NCBI GenBank assembly: GCA_938005545.1
Contig: CALKXV010000023.1
Coordinates: forward strand, 1 to 64,000
Reading direction: 5' to 3'
DNA length: 64,000 nucleotides
Source: an uncultured Paracoccaceae bacterium
GTDB taxonomy: Bacteria; Pseudomonadota; Alphaproteobacteria; Rhodobacterales; Rhodobacteraceae
The position numbers and the translations under genes are program-made. This document shows positions 9,529 to 19,129 of the stretch, one piece after another (the first letter of the stretch is position 1; every line of letters begins with the position of its first letter). A model generated the notes under the pieces. The model ran no database searches and had not been told where the DNA came from. It saw only the letters and a program-made list of their open reading frames with translations.

Positions 9529-10157
9529 TCGAGGTACTTCAGATAGTCCTCGCGGGGGACATTTCCGGCCATAGCAGCGCTGGCGGCACCGGCCCGCAGA
9601 ACGTTCAAAGGCCACTTTATGGCTTCCCACAACAGACTTCGGGTCACGGCAAAGGGGGCGTCGGGGTCGGCTGCGTGATTGATCACGTTGCTAAACCCAG
9701 CCCAGCGGAACGACGCATGGGCGCGCAGCAAGTGATAGCGATGGGTGACGACAATGATCGGCGCGCTTTTGTCGAGCCGGTCGAAATCAGCGCTGAACAG
9801 GGCATTTTGCAGGGTCGAGTGCGATTGGTTTTCAACGAGAATGGCATCGGGAGCGATGCCTGCGGCCAGTGCCACGTCGCGCATGGCTTCGGCCACTGGG
9901 GGTGTGCCGCCGCCGGTTACAACCAAAAGAGTGGCCGCGCCGGATTGGTGCAGGGCCAATGCCGCGTCCAGCCGTTCTTGTGTTTCGCCGCCAAGGCCTG
10001 TGCCGTCTTTACCTGCGCTTCCGGCAAGCACCACAATGGCCGCGCCTGTTGGTGCGTCTTCGGGCGCTTCGTAAAGCGCGACGTAAAGTGCGGTTCCGAT
10101 CAATGCGCCCCAGACAGCAAGAACGCAGATCGCCAAAATCCAGCGAATTAATGTCAT
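9525..10157 (-). CDS. YdcF/DUF218-family protein
   Basis: 'AIVVLAGSAGKD..RLDAALALHQSGAATLLVVTGGG...ILVENQSHSTLQNALFS' typical of DUF218. Confidence 0.85.
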   Translation of the reverse strand: MTLIRWILAICVLAVWGALIGTALYVALYEAPEDAPTGAAIVVLAGSAGKDGTGLGGETQERLDAALALHQSGAATLLVVTGGGTPPVAEAMRDVALAAGIAPDAILVENQSHSTLQNALFSADFDRLDKSAPIIVVTHRYHLLRAHASFRWAGFSNVINHAADPDAPFAVTRSLLWEAIKWPLNVLRAGAASAAMAGNVPREDYLKYLE

Positions 10158-10394
10158 TGTCAGAGCCCCGCTCCTGAAATTTGTTGAATGAGGGATAGGG
10201 GATAGCGGGGAAGGCTGCGAGTGAATTTGACGTCGGTAGGTAAAATATTGCTGAGGCGTGGCGAATGCGTGCCGCAGATCTATTTGGTTGGGTTGGTGTT
10301 GGGGTCACGGGCGCGCACATTCAAGTGAAACCGGGCTGCGTCACGAATCTGAACCGAGTAGAACGTCTGGGTAGAGTGAATTGAGGTCTCTTTC

Positions 10395-11753
10395 GTGTCC
10401 AAGCTGAATGCGCGCATCTGTGTGGTTGTATTGGCGGCAATGCTGACAGCGCTGCCCGGCTATGCCAAGGATGATGTGCTGGGTTTGAGCAAAGCTCTTT
10501 TAATCGGAACGCCAGCCGAGCGGGACGCGGCATCTGAGAGTTTCATCGCACGGGGCAGGCCCGACGCAATCCCGTCATTGGTGCTTTTGATGCGGATCGG
10601 CGGGGCGCATGTGGCGACAAGGCGGGCACTTGCCGCTTTGACCGGGGAAGACCTAGCCACGTGGCGCGATGCGATGCACTATCAGGAAGCGCACCCGGAA
10701 ATCGTTCCGCACCCAAGCTATTATGATCTGAAGCTTTGGTACTGGGGTGGGATTGATCCGGGGTTTTTGTCGTTCTTTGACGATCCATCCGACACAGAGG
10801 TGTCGCGCATCCGATTTGAAGAGATCACTTGGGGCGGTGCCCGTGCCGACGGCATTCCACCGCTTGACGCGCCAGACTTGGTTCCGGCCAAAGAGGCGAC
10901 ATACCTTTTGGACACGGATCTTGTTTTTGGGGTCGAGATCAACGGCGACGCGCGGGCTTATCCGCTTCGGATTATGGGATGGCACGAGATGCTGAACGAT
11001 GTAATCGGCGGCGTCCCGGTGGCACTTGCCTATTGCACATTGTGTGGGGCGGGCATTTTGTTCGAAACCCAGCTTGAGGATCGCGACGCGCCGTTTATCT
11101 TTGGATCTTCTGGGCTGCTTTATCGATCCAATAAGCTGATGTTTGATCGTGAAACCAAGAGCCTATGGAACCAGTTCACCGGCGAGCCCGTATCAGGTGC
11201 GTTGGCCCATTCGGGAATTGCGTTGAAGATCCGGCCATCCACAATCACGTCATGGGCCAATTGGCGGCGCCAACATCCAGATACTTTGGCGTTGTCATTG
11301 GATACCGGCCATTTCCGCAACTACGATTCTGGTGTGGTCTATCGCGATTATTTCGCATCGCCCGATCTGATGTTTCCGACACTCGCTGATCAGAGCCGTC
11401 TTTTGCAAAAGGATCAGGTGTACGGCATTCGTACTGCGGGCGGGGCCAAGGCTTGGCCGCTTGACGCCTTTACCGATGGTGCCGTGATCAACGATCGGGT
11501 CGGATTTTCGAATGTTGTATTGATCGGAGATGCGGTGACGCAAACTGTTCGTGCCTATGATCGGGGAGACTATAGATTTTCAGGAGGCGCAAATGCTCTA
11601 AGCGATCCCAGTGGTGTTTGGCGCGTGACAGAAGCGGCTTTGACAGGGCCAACGGGTCAAAAACTGCCACGAATTGCCGGTCATGTTTCCTATTGGTTCG
11701 CGTGGGACGGATACCTGGGTGCGGAAAGTGAGCTTTATGACGCGTCAGAATAG
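10395..11753 (+). CDS. DUF3179-domain protein, exported
   Basis: 'YLLDTDLVFGVEINGDARAYPLRIMGWHEMLNDVIGGVPVALAYCTLCGAGILFE' matches DUF3179 character. Confidence 0.85.
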   Translation: MSKLNARICVVVLAAMLTALPGYAKDDVLGLSKALLIGTPAERDAASESFIARGRPDAIPSLVLLMRIGGAHVATRRALAALTGEDLATWRDAMHYQEAHPEIVPHPSYYDLKLWYWGGIDPGFLSFFDDPSDTEVSRIRFEEITWGGARADGIPPLDAPDLVPAKEATYLLDTDLVFGVEINGDARAYPLRIMGWHEMLNDVIGGVPVALAYCTLCGAGILFETQLEDRDAPFIFGSSGLLYRSNKLMFDRETKSLWNQFTGEPVSGALAHSGIALKIRPSTITSWANWRRQHPDTLALSLDTGHFRNYDSGVVYRDYFASPDLMFPTLADQSRLLQKDQVYGIRTAGGAKAWPLDAFTDGAVINDRVGFSNVVLIGDAVTQTVRAYDRGDYRFSGGANALSDPSGVWRVTEAALTGPTGQKLPRIAGHVSYWFAWDGYLGAESELYDASE

Positions 11754-11983
11754 GAAGCAACCAACCCATCGAAAAACCTGCCAACCTCGACATCGAGAAC
11801 CTGGCTCAATTGCCAAAGTTCGTCGGGCTTCATGCGTTTTTCACCCGTTTCGTATTGCTGAATTTGTGCAAGTGGAATGCCGGATTTTGCTGAAAGCTGT
11901 CCTTGGTTCAGGTTTTGCTGGCCCCTCAAGACGGATAATCTTTGGCCGACATGGATATCGAAGTTTAGTGGTTCCAGTGACAT
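11735..11983 (-). CDS. XRE-family HTH regulator
   Basis: 'IHVGQRLSVLRGQQNLNQGQLSAKSGIPLAQIQQYETGEKRMKPDELWQLSQVLDVEVGRFF'; convergent 3' overlap with the DUF3179 gene. Confidence 0.75.
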   Translation of the reverse strand: MSLEPLNFDIHVGQRLSVLRGQQNLNQGQLSAKSGIPLAQIQQYETGEKRMKPDELWQLSQVLDVEVGRFFDGLVASYSDAS

Positions 11984-12180
11984 ATTTTGATCAGTTCGTT
12001 TTTGAAATTGAATATCTGCAAATTGAAGTACCCAAGAGCGACTCTGCTTTAAGTGGATATGCCAAACTGATGAGGGTTTGAAAATTCCTAACTTATCGAT
12101 CACTAAGGGTGCATTTATTTACCAATAATGGATGAAAAATCACCCGTTCGTCTTTTGTAAAAAGCGAGGACACTTCACAG

Positions 12181-13062
12181 ATGGGCAAAGTGCGAAACGA
12201 AACCATGATTTCGTTGGATATGCTTCGGGCGTTCGACAATCTTGCGCGAACCTTGAACCTTACAGAAACTGCCGAAGCGCTTGGTCTCACACGTCAAACC
12301 GTCAGACGGCAAATTTCGGATTTGGAGATTGTCAAAAAAGGCGAGTTGTTTCGGTTGAGCAAGCACGCTTATTCGCTGACACCCCTTGGAACGTCTTCGC
12401 TGGCGGGCGCACGGTCGATGCTGCGGCAGGCCGAGGCTTGGTCGAACACATTGACGTCCGACACCGGAAGCTCGCTCCATCTGGAATATGCCAAATCCAC
12501 CGATGGTGCGGGGCAAACTTATATTTCGCAACAACACCCGATCAGTGCAATCTCGCGGTTTGGCGGCAGGATTATGAAACAGACGTTGGCCGCTTGGGGC
12601 GCGGCGTCGGCCCAGATTGAAACGGCGTCGATGTTGGACGTTCGGCCTTATCTTGTTCTTTATCGGCGTGGTGCCGAAGGTTGGATCTGCGTCGAGGTTG
12701 GCGAAAAGTCGGCCTATGCAAAGTGGTTTGGGTGGACGTGGTCCAAAAGTGCGGTTGGCCGTCTTTCGGGCGACGACAATGCCGGCGAAGATTTTAACCG
12801 CGTTATCGCCGGAGCGTACGAGCGCATTTACGGCGAAGGCGGCATTCGGCTGGATCACCTTTTTGCCTTTCTGCCCCGTGAAGAAAGCGATCAAGCGGTG
12901 CCGGTTACGTTTCAAAGACTTTTGATGGGGTGCGAATTCCCCGATGGAACACCAGCGCTTGCGGTTCTTGTCATCATTACCCGAAACGTAGAGATTTTAG
13001 GCATGGACGCAGACGATGAAAGTCTGGTCACAGATTCACTGATTGCAGAATTCGACGGCTAA
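12181..13062 (+). CDS. LysR-type HTH protein with atypical C-terminal region
   Basis: 'ISLDMLRAFDNLARTLNLTETAEALGLTRQTVRRQISDLE' LysR HTH; remainder does not read as a LysR substrate-binding domain. Confidence 0.65.
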   Translation: MGKVRNETMISLDMLRAFDNLARTLNLTETAEALGLTRQTVRRQISDLEIVKKGELFRLSKHAYSLTPLGTSSLAGARSMLRQAEAWSNTLTSDTGSSLHLEYAKSTDGAGQTYISQQHPISAISRFGGRIMKQTLAAWGAASAQIETASMLDVRPYLVLYRRGAEGWICVEVGEKSAYAKWFGWTWSKSAVGRLSGDDNAGEDFNRVIAGAYERIYGEGGIRLDHLFAFLPREESDQAVPVTFQRLLMGCEFPDGTPALAVLVIITRNVEILGMDADDESLVTDSLIAEFDG

Positions 13063-13151
13063 CCACAAAAAAATGCATGAAATACAAGCAGAGGCCGTGT
13101 CGGGCTGGTAGATTCATCCTACGATTGTCAAATACGAGAGGAGTGTCTGCG

Positions 13152-13907
13152 ATGACGGCCGTAAACTTATATGCTATGATCATAAATATTTCAAATATAG
13201 TCAAAGAGTTAGAGCTCGCCGGAATGAGGTTGGAGATTGGCGATGACTTTCCTGCCTATCGACGCCTGAGGAGTACGCAAAGCGAGCGAACCCCTGTATT
13301 TCCAATGTTCGACGCGGCAAGTTCGTTTGTTGATTCGTCTAACGGGTTTTGGGTGTGTGGTTTCGGCGAAGATGGTGAGCTTCTTCACACGCAAGCCGTG
13401 AGGATGTTGGATTTGGGCGACGCCACATTGGGCCAGCATCTGCGGGACCATCGGCACAAATATATTACCCCGAATTCAACGCCGGATGTTGATCGAACGT
13501 TCTTTTCGGACCTGCCGGTGTTGAATCGGATATCGGGGCGCGTTTGCTATCACGGAGAATTCTGGTTGCGAGGCGGAAAAGGCGGGCTTCGCAGTCAGGG
13601 GTTTACCGCATTGCTGTCGCGTATTGTGTTCGAGCTGACGCTTAAGCTCTGGTCGCCGGACTATGTTTTTGGCTTGGTGCCAATGCCGCTTGCCGCAAAG
13701 GGAATACCCGTCCGCTATGGGTATTCGCATTGCGAAATTGGAGCATGGCACGGGCCGGACCGAGAGGTCACGTCTGAAGAGACTTTGGTGTGGATGAGCC
13801 GTGAAGATATTCAGCAGTTCTTGGAATCTGTGCCGGGGTCATTGTCTGAAGAGCGAACGTTACCAAGTCGCCATGAACTGATGAAAAACATGTCGATTGT
13901 CGCGTAA
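13152..13907 (+). CDS. Uncharacterised protein, possibly GNAT-like
   Basis: ORF 13077-13907, likely start ATG at 13152 (MTAVNLY); no confident family. Confidence 0.55.
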   Translation: MTAVNLYAMIINISNIVKELELAGMRLEIGDDFPAYRRLRSTQSERTPVFPMFDAASSFVDSSNGFWVCGFGEDGELLHTQAVRMLDLGDATLGQHLRDHRHKYITPNSTPDVDRTFFSDLPVLNRISGRVCYHGEFWLRGGKGGLRSQGFTALLSRIVFELTLKLWSPDYVFGLVPMPLAAKGIPVRYGYSHCEIGAWHGPDREVTSEETLVWMSREDIQQFLESVPGSLSEERTLPSRHELMKNMSIVA

Positions 13908-13912
13908 TACAT

Positions 13913-13950
13913 CCATTGGTCCGGCATACAATTTGTATTCCGGGCCATGG
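13913..13950. terminator. Strong intergenic hairpin between the unknown gene and the MFS gene
   Basis: CCATTGGTCCGGCATACAA/TTTGTATTCCGGGCCATGG, near-complete dyad, no clear T tract. Confidence 0.55.
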
Positions 13951-13967
13951 GTTAACTGGGGTTGGAT

Positions 13968-15146
13968 ATGACGGTTATAGATAAAGACATTGGATTTATT
14001 GCTAAAGACCTTTTCGCAGTTTCAGGAATAATTTTGGCAAGCATTGCGTTCGTAATGGAGCTTACGCTTCTGCCGCTTGTTCTTTCTGACATTCAATTTG
14101 ATCTGAATTTGGATATCCACCAATTGTCGTGGGTTTTTAATACTTACGCCGTTGCCGTGGCGGTTGCAGTTCTTTTAACTGGGGTCTTGGGTGACCGGAT
14201 CAACAAGCGCGGGTTGTTTTTCTGTGGCGTGTTGTTGTTTATATTCGGCTCCATTCTGTCGGCTATATCCGAAAGCTTTTGGTATATGGTTCTTGCACGC
14301 GCGGTTCAGGGCGTTGGTGGCGGGTTATTTTCGCCACTTGTCCCTATCTTCCTGGCGCGCGCTTTCCATGAAAATCCGGGGAAAATACTGATAATTTGGG
14401 GCGGTTTGGCGGGTGTCGTCGCAACGACAATGCCACTGTTCGGCGGTGCTTTGGTGTCACTGTTCGGGTGGCGTGCAATCTTTGTTTTCTTCGCAGGCGT
14501 CGCTCTGATGTCGATCCTGCTTTCGATTGTATTTTCGCAGATTAGAAGTGTCGAACGTACGGTGTATTCGCTGAGTTACCGCAAGATATTGGAAATGAAG
14601 AACGTTTGGTTTCTGATGCTATATATTTTCTTCACATATGGTTGTGTTTCATACTTTTTGTTTTTCTTTCCGGTTATGCTTTCTAACTTGGGATCGACGC
14701 CGCAATATATTGCGATACTTTTGGCTGTTATGTGGTTTTCATTTTCGCTAACAAGTTTTCTGTTACGCGATCAGATCGATAAGCCGATTTTGAAGCAAGT
14801 TTTGTTTGTTGCGCCGGTTCTTTTTGCTTTGGGTTATTTGGTAGGCGTTACTTTCCCCGACAGCACGATCGCGGTCCTTTTCGCGGCGTTCTTGATGGGA
14901 ATTGGTTTCGCGTGCTGTAATGCCCCGTCAACGCATTTATTGTTGAAATTGGCACCCAAAGAGCTTCATGCATTTTCTGCAAGTTTGGATATCGTTTTTG
15001 CACGATTGGGGGGCGTGGCTGCGGTTGCGTTTTTCTCGGGCGTTACACCATTCACAGCGGGAATTTGTGCGACGGTCATGGCTGGATTGGCGGTTTGGTC
15101 GTGCCGAATGTGTTTCGTATCCACCAAAAGAGCGAATGTGTCTTAA
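13968..15146 (+). CDS. MFS transporter (EmrB/QacA-like)
   Basis: Multiple TM segments; 'LLTGVLGDRINKRGLFFCGV', 'ARAVQGVGGGLFSPL'. Confidence 0.85.
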   Translation: MTVIDKDIGFIAKDLFAVSGIILASIAFVMELTLLPLVLSDIQFDLNLDIHQLSWVFNTYAVAVAVAVLLTGVLGDRINKRGLFFCGVLLFIFGSILSAISESFWYMVLARAVQGVGGGLFSPLVPIFLARAFHENPGKILIIWGGLAGVVATTMPLFGGALVSLFGWRAIFVFFAGVALMSILLSIVFSQIRSVERTVYSLSYRKILEMKNVWFLMLYIFFTYGCVSYFLFFFPVMLSNLGSTPQYIAILLAVMWFSFSLTSFLLRDQIDKPILKQVLFVAPVLFALGYLVGVTFPDSTIAVLFAAFLMGIGFACCNAPSTHLLLKLAPKELHAFSASLDIVFARLGGVAAVAFFSGVTPFTAGICATVMAGLAVWSCRMCFVSTKRANVS

Positions 15147-15236
15147 GCGGCCACCAGATTTCAAAGTGGAAGACATTCCGTCATAGCCGTGCCAAGCTCG
15201 CGAAATGCTATGACCATATCCAAAGGAGAATGTATC

Positions 15237-17039
15237 GTGAAACATCAGATGTCCCTTTTGGCAGTATGCGTTGGCCTTGCCATATCAGCGCCAGCCCAAG
15301 CTCAAAACGCGGCTGACGCCGTCGCCCCGGAGGCGGACAGTGAACTTGGAACAACATTTCCAAATCTTTCCGACGCAGGACGCGCGGCCTTGGCCAAAAA
15401 GCGCGCGGGCGAACCGGTTGTTGCAGACGATTGGATGATTGCGGCGGCTAATCCCCTGGCGGTGGACGCCGGGGCCGATGTTTTGCGCGCGGGCGGCACG
15501 GCAGCGGACGCCATGGTGGCGGTGCAATCTGTTCTTGGGCTGGTCGAGCCGCAATCCTCGGGTCTTGGGGGCGGCGCATTTCTGGTTTGGTTTGATGCCG
15601 AAAGCGGAGAGTTGACGACATTGGACGGGCGCGAAACAGCGCCGATGGCCGTAACGCCAACAGTGTTCCAAGATGAGAACGGCGAGCCGCTGAAATTCTT
15701 CGATGCCGTGGTTGGCGGGCTTTCGGTTGGCGTACCGGGAACACCGAGACTGATGGAAGAGGCTCACCGCAGATGGGGGCGCGCGAATTGGGGTGGCCTT
15801 TTCGATGCGGCTATTTCTTATGCGGATCAAGGGTTTGTGGTCTCCGAACGGATGGCGGGATCGATTGAACGGGATGCGGAACGTTTGGGCCGTTTTGGGC
15901 CAACAGCGGCGTATTTTGTGCCGAATGGTGTGCCGCTCGCTGCGGGGACCACCATCACCAATGAAGATTACGCCGATGTATTGCGCCAGATGGCAGCACA
16001 TGGCGCGGAGGTTATTTACGAAGGGCCAATTGCAGAAGACATCGTGAGTACGGTTCGGAACGCCCAAGGGAACCCGGGGTTGATGGCGATGGACGATCTT
16101 GCCGCGTATCGCGTGATCGAACGGCCCGCCGTGTGTGCCGAATATCGACGAGCGGACGTCTGTGGCATGGGCCCGCCGTCATCGGGTGCTTTGACGGTCG
16201 GGCAAATTCTGGGAATGGCGGAACGATTCGACCTGGCATCCTTGGGTGCGGGTAACGTGGAAAGTTGGCGCATTATTGGCGACGCCTCGCGATTGGCTTT
16301 TGCGGACCGCGGGCGTTACATGGCCGACAGTGACTTTGTTCCGATGCCGACCAAGGGTTTGGTTGATCCGGCATATCTGTCTGGACGCGCCGAGTTTATC
16401 GAGTTCGGGAGCAGGGCGCTGGAAACGGTTTCGCCCGGCAGGCCTGCCTGGGATCATGCGATGCTTTGGGCTGATGATCAGTCCATCGAACTTCCGTCGA
16501 CCAGTCACATCTCAATCGTCGATGCCTATGGAAACGCGCTTTCTATGACGACCACGATTGAAAACGGTTTTGGCAGTCGTTTGTTTGTGCGCGGGTTTCT
16601 TTTGAACAATGAGCTGACCGATTTCAGTTTCCGAACCCATGTCGATGGCGTGCCAATTGCCAATCGCATCGAACCCGGAAAACGTCCGCGGTCTTCCATG
16701 GCTCCGACGATTGTGATGCAAGATGGCAAGCCGATCCTTGTGATTGGCAGCCCCGGCGGCAGTCGGATTATTGGCTATGTGGCCCAAGCGATTATTGCGC
16801 ACTTGGATTGGGGGATGGATGTGCAGGAGGCAGTTTCCATGCCGCATCTGGTCAACCGGTTTGGCACCTATGACGTGGAAGAAGGCACAACGGCCGAAGA
16901 CCAAAGCGCTGCTTTGACCAGATTGGGGTACGAGGTGAACGCGCGCGGTCTGAATTCTGGTTTGCACGCAATTTCCGTTGGAAATCAGCTTTCTGGCGGT
17001 GCTGATCCGCGTCGGGAAGGGATTGCCTTGGGCGAATAA
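15237..17039 (+). CDS. ggt: Gamma-glutamyltransferase
   Basis: GTG start after AAAGGAG, signal peptide; 'PQSSGLGGGAFLVWFDAESGELTTLDGRETAP', catalytic 'STSHISIVDAYGNALSMTTTIENGFGS', 'RPRSSMAPTIV'. Confidence 0.92.
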   Translation: MKHQMSLLAVCVGLAISAPAQAQNAADAVAPEADSELGTTFPNLSDAGRAALAKKRAGEPVVADDWMIAAANPLAVDAGADVLRAGGTAADAMVAVQSVLGLVEPQSSGLGGGAFLVWFDAESGELTTLDGRETAPMAVTPTVFQDENGEPLKFFDAVVGGLSVGVPGTPRLMEEAHRRWGRANWGGLFDAAISYADQGFVVSERMAGSIERDAERLGRFGPTAAYFVPNGVPLAAGTTITNEDYADVLRQMAAHGAEVIYEGPIAEDIVSTVRNAQGNPGLMAMDDLAAYRVIERPAVCAEYRRADVCGMGPPSSGALTVGQILGMAERFDLASLGAGNVESWRIIGDASRLAFADRGRYMADSDFVPMPTKGLVDPAYLSGRAEFIEFGSRALETVSPGRPAWDHAMLWADDQSIELPSTSHISIVDAYGNALSMTTTIENGFGSRLFVRGFLLNNELTDFSFRTHVDGVPIANRIEPGKRPRSSMAPTIVMQDGKPILVIGSPGGSRIIGYVAQAIIAHLDWGMDVQEAVSMPHLVNRFGTYDVEEGTTAEDQSAALTRLGYEVNARGLNSGLHAISVGNQLSGGADPRREGIALGE

Positions 17040-17060
17040 TAACACCTTCGGAATACCAAT

Positions 17061-17097
17061 AAAAAAGGACGCCAACTTTCGTTGACGTCCTTGTTTT
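17061..17097. terminator. Bidirectional terminator
   Basis: AAAAAAGGACGCCAAC-TTTC-GTTGACGTCCTTGTTTT between convergent genes. Confidence 0.8.
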
Positions 17098-17133
17098 AGG
17101 AGCGTGACGCAGGTGTCAGCGTCGCCGCTTTTC

Positions 17134-18732
17134 TTAGGTCGCGGAGTCGTTGGAAATCCATACTTCAACACGACGGTTGATTGCCTTACCACGATCAGAG
17201 GCGTTACAAGCAGACGGTGCAACTTCGCCGAAGCCAGACGCCCGCATTTCGATCTGGTTCAGACGACCAGCCGCAGCTTGACGAACTTCTTCCAGTACAG
17301 AACCGGCGCGGCCAAGCGACAAGCGGCGATTTGCTTCGAAGGTGCCAACGCTGTCTGTAAATCCGACAAAGGTTACTTTCGTTCCCTGTGGTGCGGTTTC
17401 CAGATAGTCGATCAGGCGCTTCAGATCGAGACGGCCACGTTCATCCAACTTGGCTGAACCTGTGCGGAAGCGGAACGTTGTGGACAACCGGTCGTTATCG
17501 GCCATCTCTTCGATCATTTCGCGTACAACGCCGCTTTCGAAGCCAGCATCATAGGCAGCTGCTGCGTTTGTCAAAGCAACGTAGCGATCGTCGTTTTCGT
17601 CTTGACCACGGCGTAGGATACCAAGATCGATGAAGCCCGACTTTCCGATAACGCCGTCAGCAGCAGGGGAAACCACGAAGTCCAAGAAAGATTGGGCCGC
17701 GTCGTCCAGATTGTCTGCCCGGTTGTAAAGATACATCCGACGGTTCAGAGCGTATTCTTCGGTTTTTGCCGAGAAGGCATCAGGCTTGGATGCAATGCCA
17801 CATTCGTTCACAACGGTCACCGGCTTGGCACCGCGCTGGAATGCATACCCAACGTAACCGATGGCATTGCGGTCTAGGTAGACAACGTTGGATGCTGTCT
17901 GGTCATCGCTTGCAATGCCTTGCGGAACAAAGTTGGGCCTTTCTTCTGCATAGAGGTAGTTCATGAAGAAATTATAGCCGCTCGAGTTGTCATTCTGTGC
18001 AATCACGTTGATCGGACGGTTTGGACCACCAACTTGCTGCCAGTTCGAGATATTGCCCGAGAAAATGCCGCGAAGCTGTTCGATCGTCAATTCACTCACA
18101 TCGTTCGAAGGATGTGTGATGACAACCATGCTGTCGATCGCAACGATGTGTTCTTGATTGGGGCTGACCATGTTGCCAGCGCCTTCGGCACGCAGAGCGC
18201 GCGCCTCGTCTTTCGTGATCCGACGCGAAGACATTCCGACTTTGGCAGAACCGCCAAGCAGGGCCGAGAACGCATCGTCGTCGGATGTGGCCGACACAAG
18301 GTACGATCCGATTTCGTCACCGAAGCCACCGTCGCCGATGAGCGTCGCAACTGTTTGGCCGGCTGCGGTGTTGATCAGCTCGGCGTCTGCGTCCAAGGTG
18401 GCCGCAAAGCCGCTCATCAATAGTGGCATCATACCAAGACCGATGGTGTCCGAACCCGCGATGGCGACATCGACTTCAACATCATCCAACTGAGGGCAGG
18501 CAGCACCTTCGCAACGCACGCGGCTTGCGCTGATACGCAGATCGCCCAGGGCGGTACGAATAACATAGTTGTCGTCTTTGAATTCAACAAAGTCACCGAC
18601 GAGGTTCACTGTTCCGTCTGCTGATTTCAGTGTTACCTGGTCTGCAATGGCTGCTGTTGAGACCATAAGCCCCGATGCCAGCGCAACGCAGGTCGCTGAT
18701 GTTTTAAGTTTGTTGAGCAGTCGTGTGTTCAC
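17134..18732 (-). CDS. Periplasmic PstS-type substrate-binding protein fused to C-terminal OmpA peptidoglycan-binding domain
   Basis: GTG start preceded by GGAG; 'FSGNISNWQQVGGPNRPINVIAQNDNSSGYNFFMNYL' (PstS-like) and 'FRTGSAKLDERGRLDLKRLIDYLE..VTFVGFTDSVG..ANRRLSLGRAGSV...GFGEVAPSACNASDRGKAINRRVEVWI' (OmpA). Confidence 0.88.
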   Translation of the reverse strand: MNTRLLNKLKTSATCVALASGLMVSTAAIADQVTLKSADGTVNLVGDFVEFKDDNYVIRTALGDLRISASRVRCEGAACPQLDDVEVDVAIAGSDTIGLGMMPLLMSGFAATLDADAELINTAAGQTVATLIGDGGFGDEIGSYLVSATSDDDAFSALLGGSAKVGMSSRRITKDEARALRAEGAGNMVSPNQEHIVAIDSMVVITHPSNDVSELTIEQLRGIFSGNISNWQQVGGPNRPINVIAQNDNSSGYNFFMNYLYAEERPNFVPQGIASDDQTASNVVYLDRNAIGYVGYAFQRGAKPVTVVNECGIASKPDAFSAKTEEYALNRRMYLYNRADNLDDAAQSFLDFVVSPAADGVIGKSGFIDLGILRRGQDENDDRYVALTNAAAAYDAGFESGVVREMIEEMADNDRLSTTFRFRTGSAKLDERGRLDLKRLIDYLETAPQGTKVTFVGFTDSVGTFEANRRLSLGRAGSVLEEVRQAAAGRLNQIEMRASGFGEVAPSACNASDRGKAINRRVEVWISNDSAT

Positions 18733-19129
18733 GGGTTCATCTCCTAGATTTCGCGAACTGTTGGACACAACGATCAAAACTGATGAAGCGATTGAACTTC
18801 GATTTGATAGGTGCGCGCCCATAGCCCGTCTCTGATTTCCTGTTGGAAACAAAGCGTGTAAATTGGTACAAATTGTGGTGAAATCTGGTTATTAATTAAA
18901 AATTGTGCGAAACTGAACGAATTATTGAAAGTTGGGCTTAAAATATGTAAGTACTTGATATTGTTTGGATAAAAATAGGAATTTGGACGGCGGTTCGGGT
19001 TTGATTGCGGCTAAGGTGCGACTGTGTTGGTTAAGAATGTGGGCGCGGCTGCGTCATTTGTCCTGTGAACAATCTGGCGAAACACACCCACATGCGAGAC
19101 ATCATTGACTGATCCAACCGCAAGGACGT

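Noticed and set aside
15285-16067. 260-aa minus-strand ORF inside ggt
   Set aside because: Antisense shadow of the GGT coding sequence
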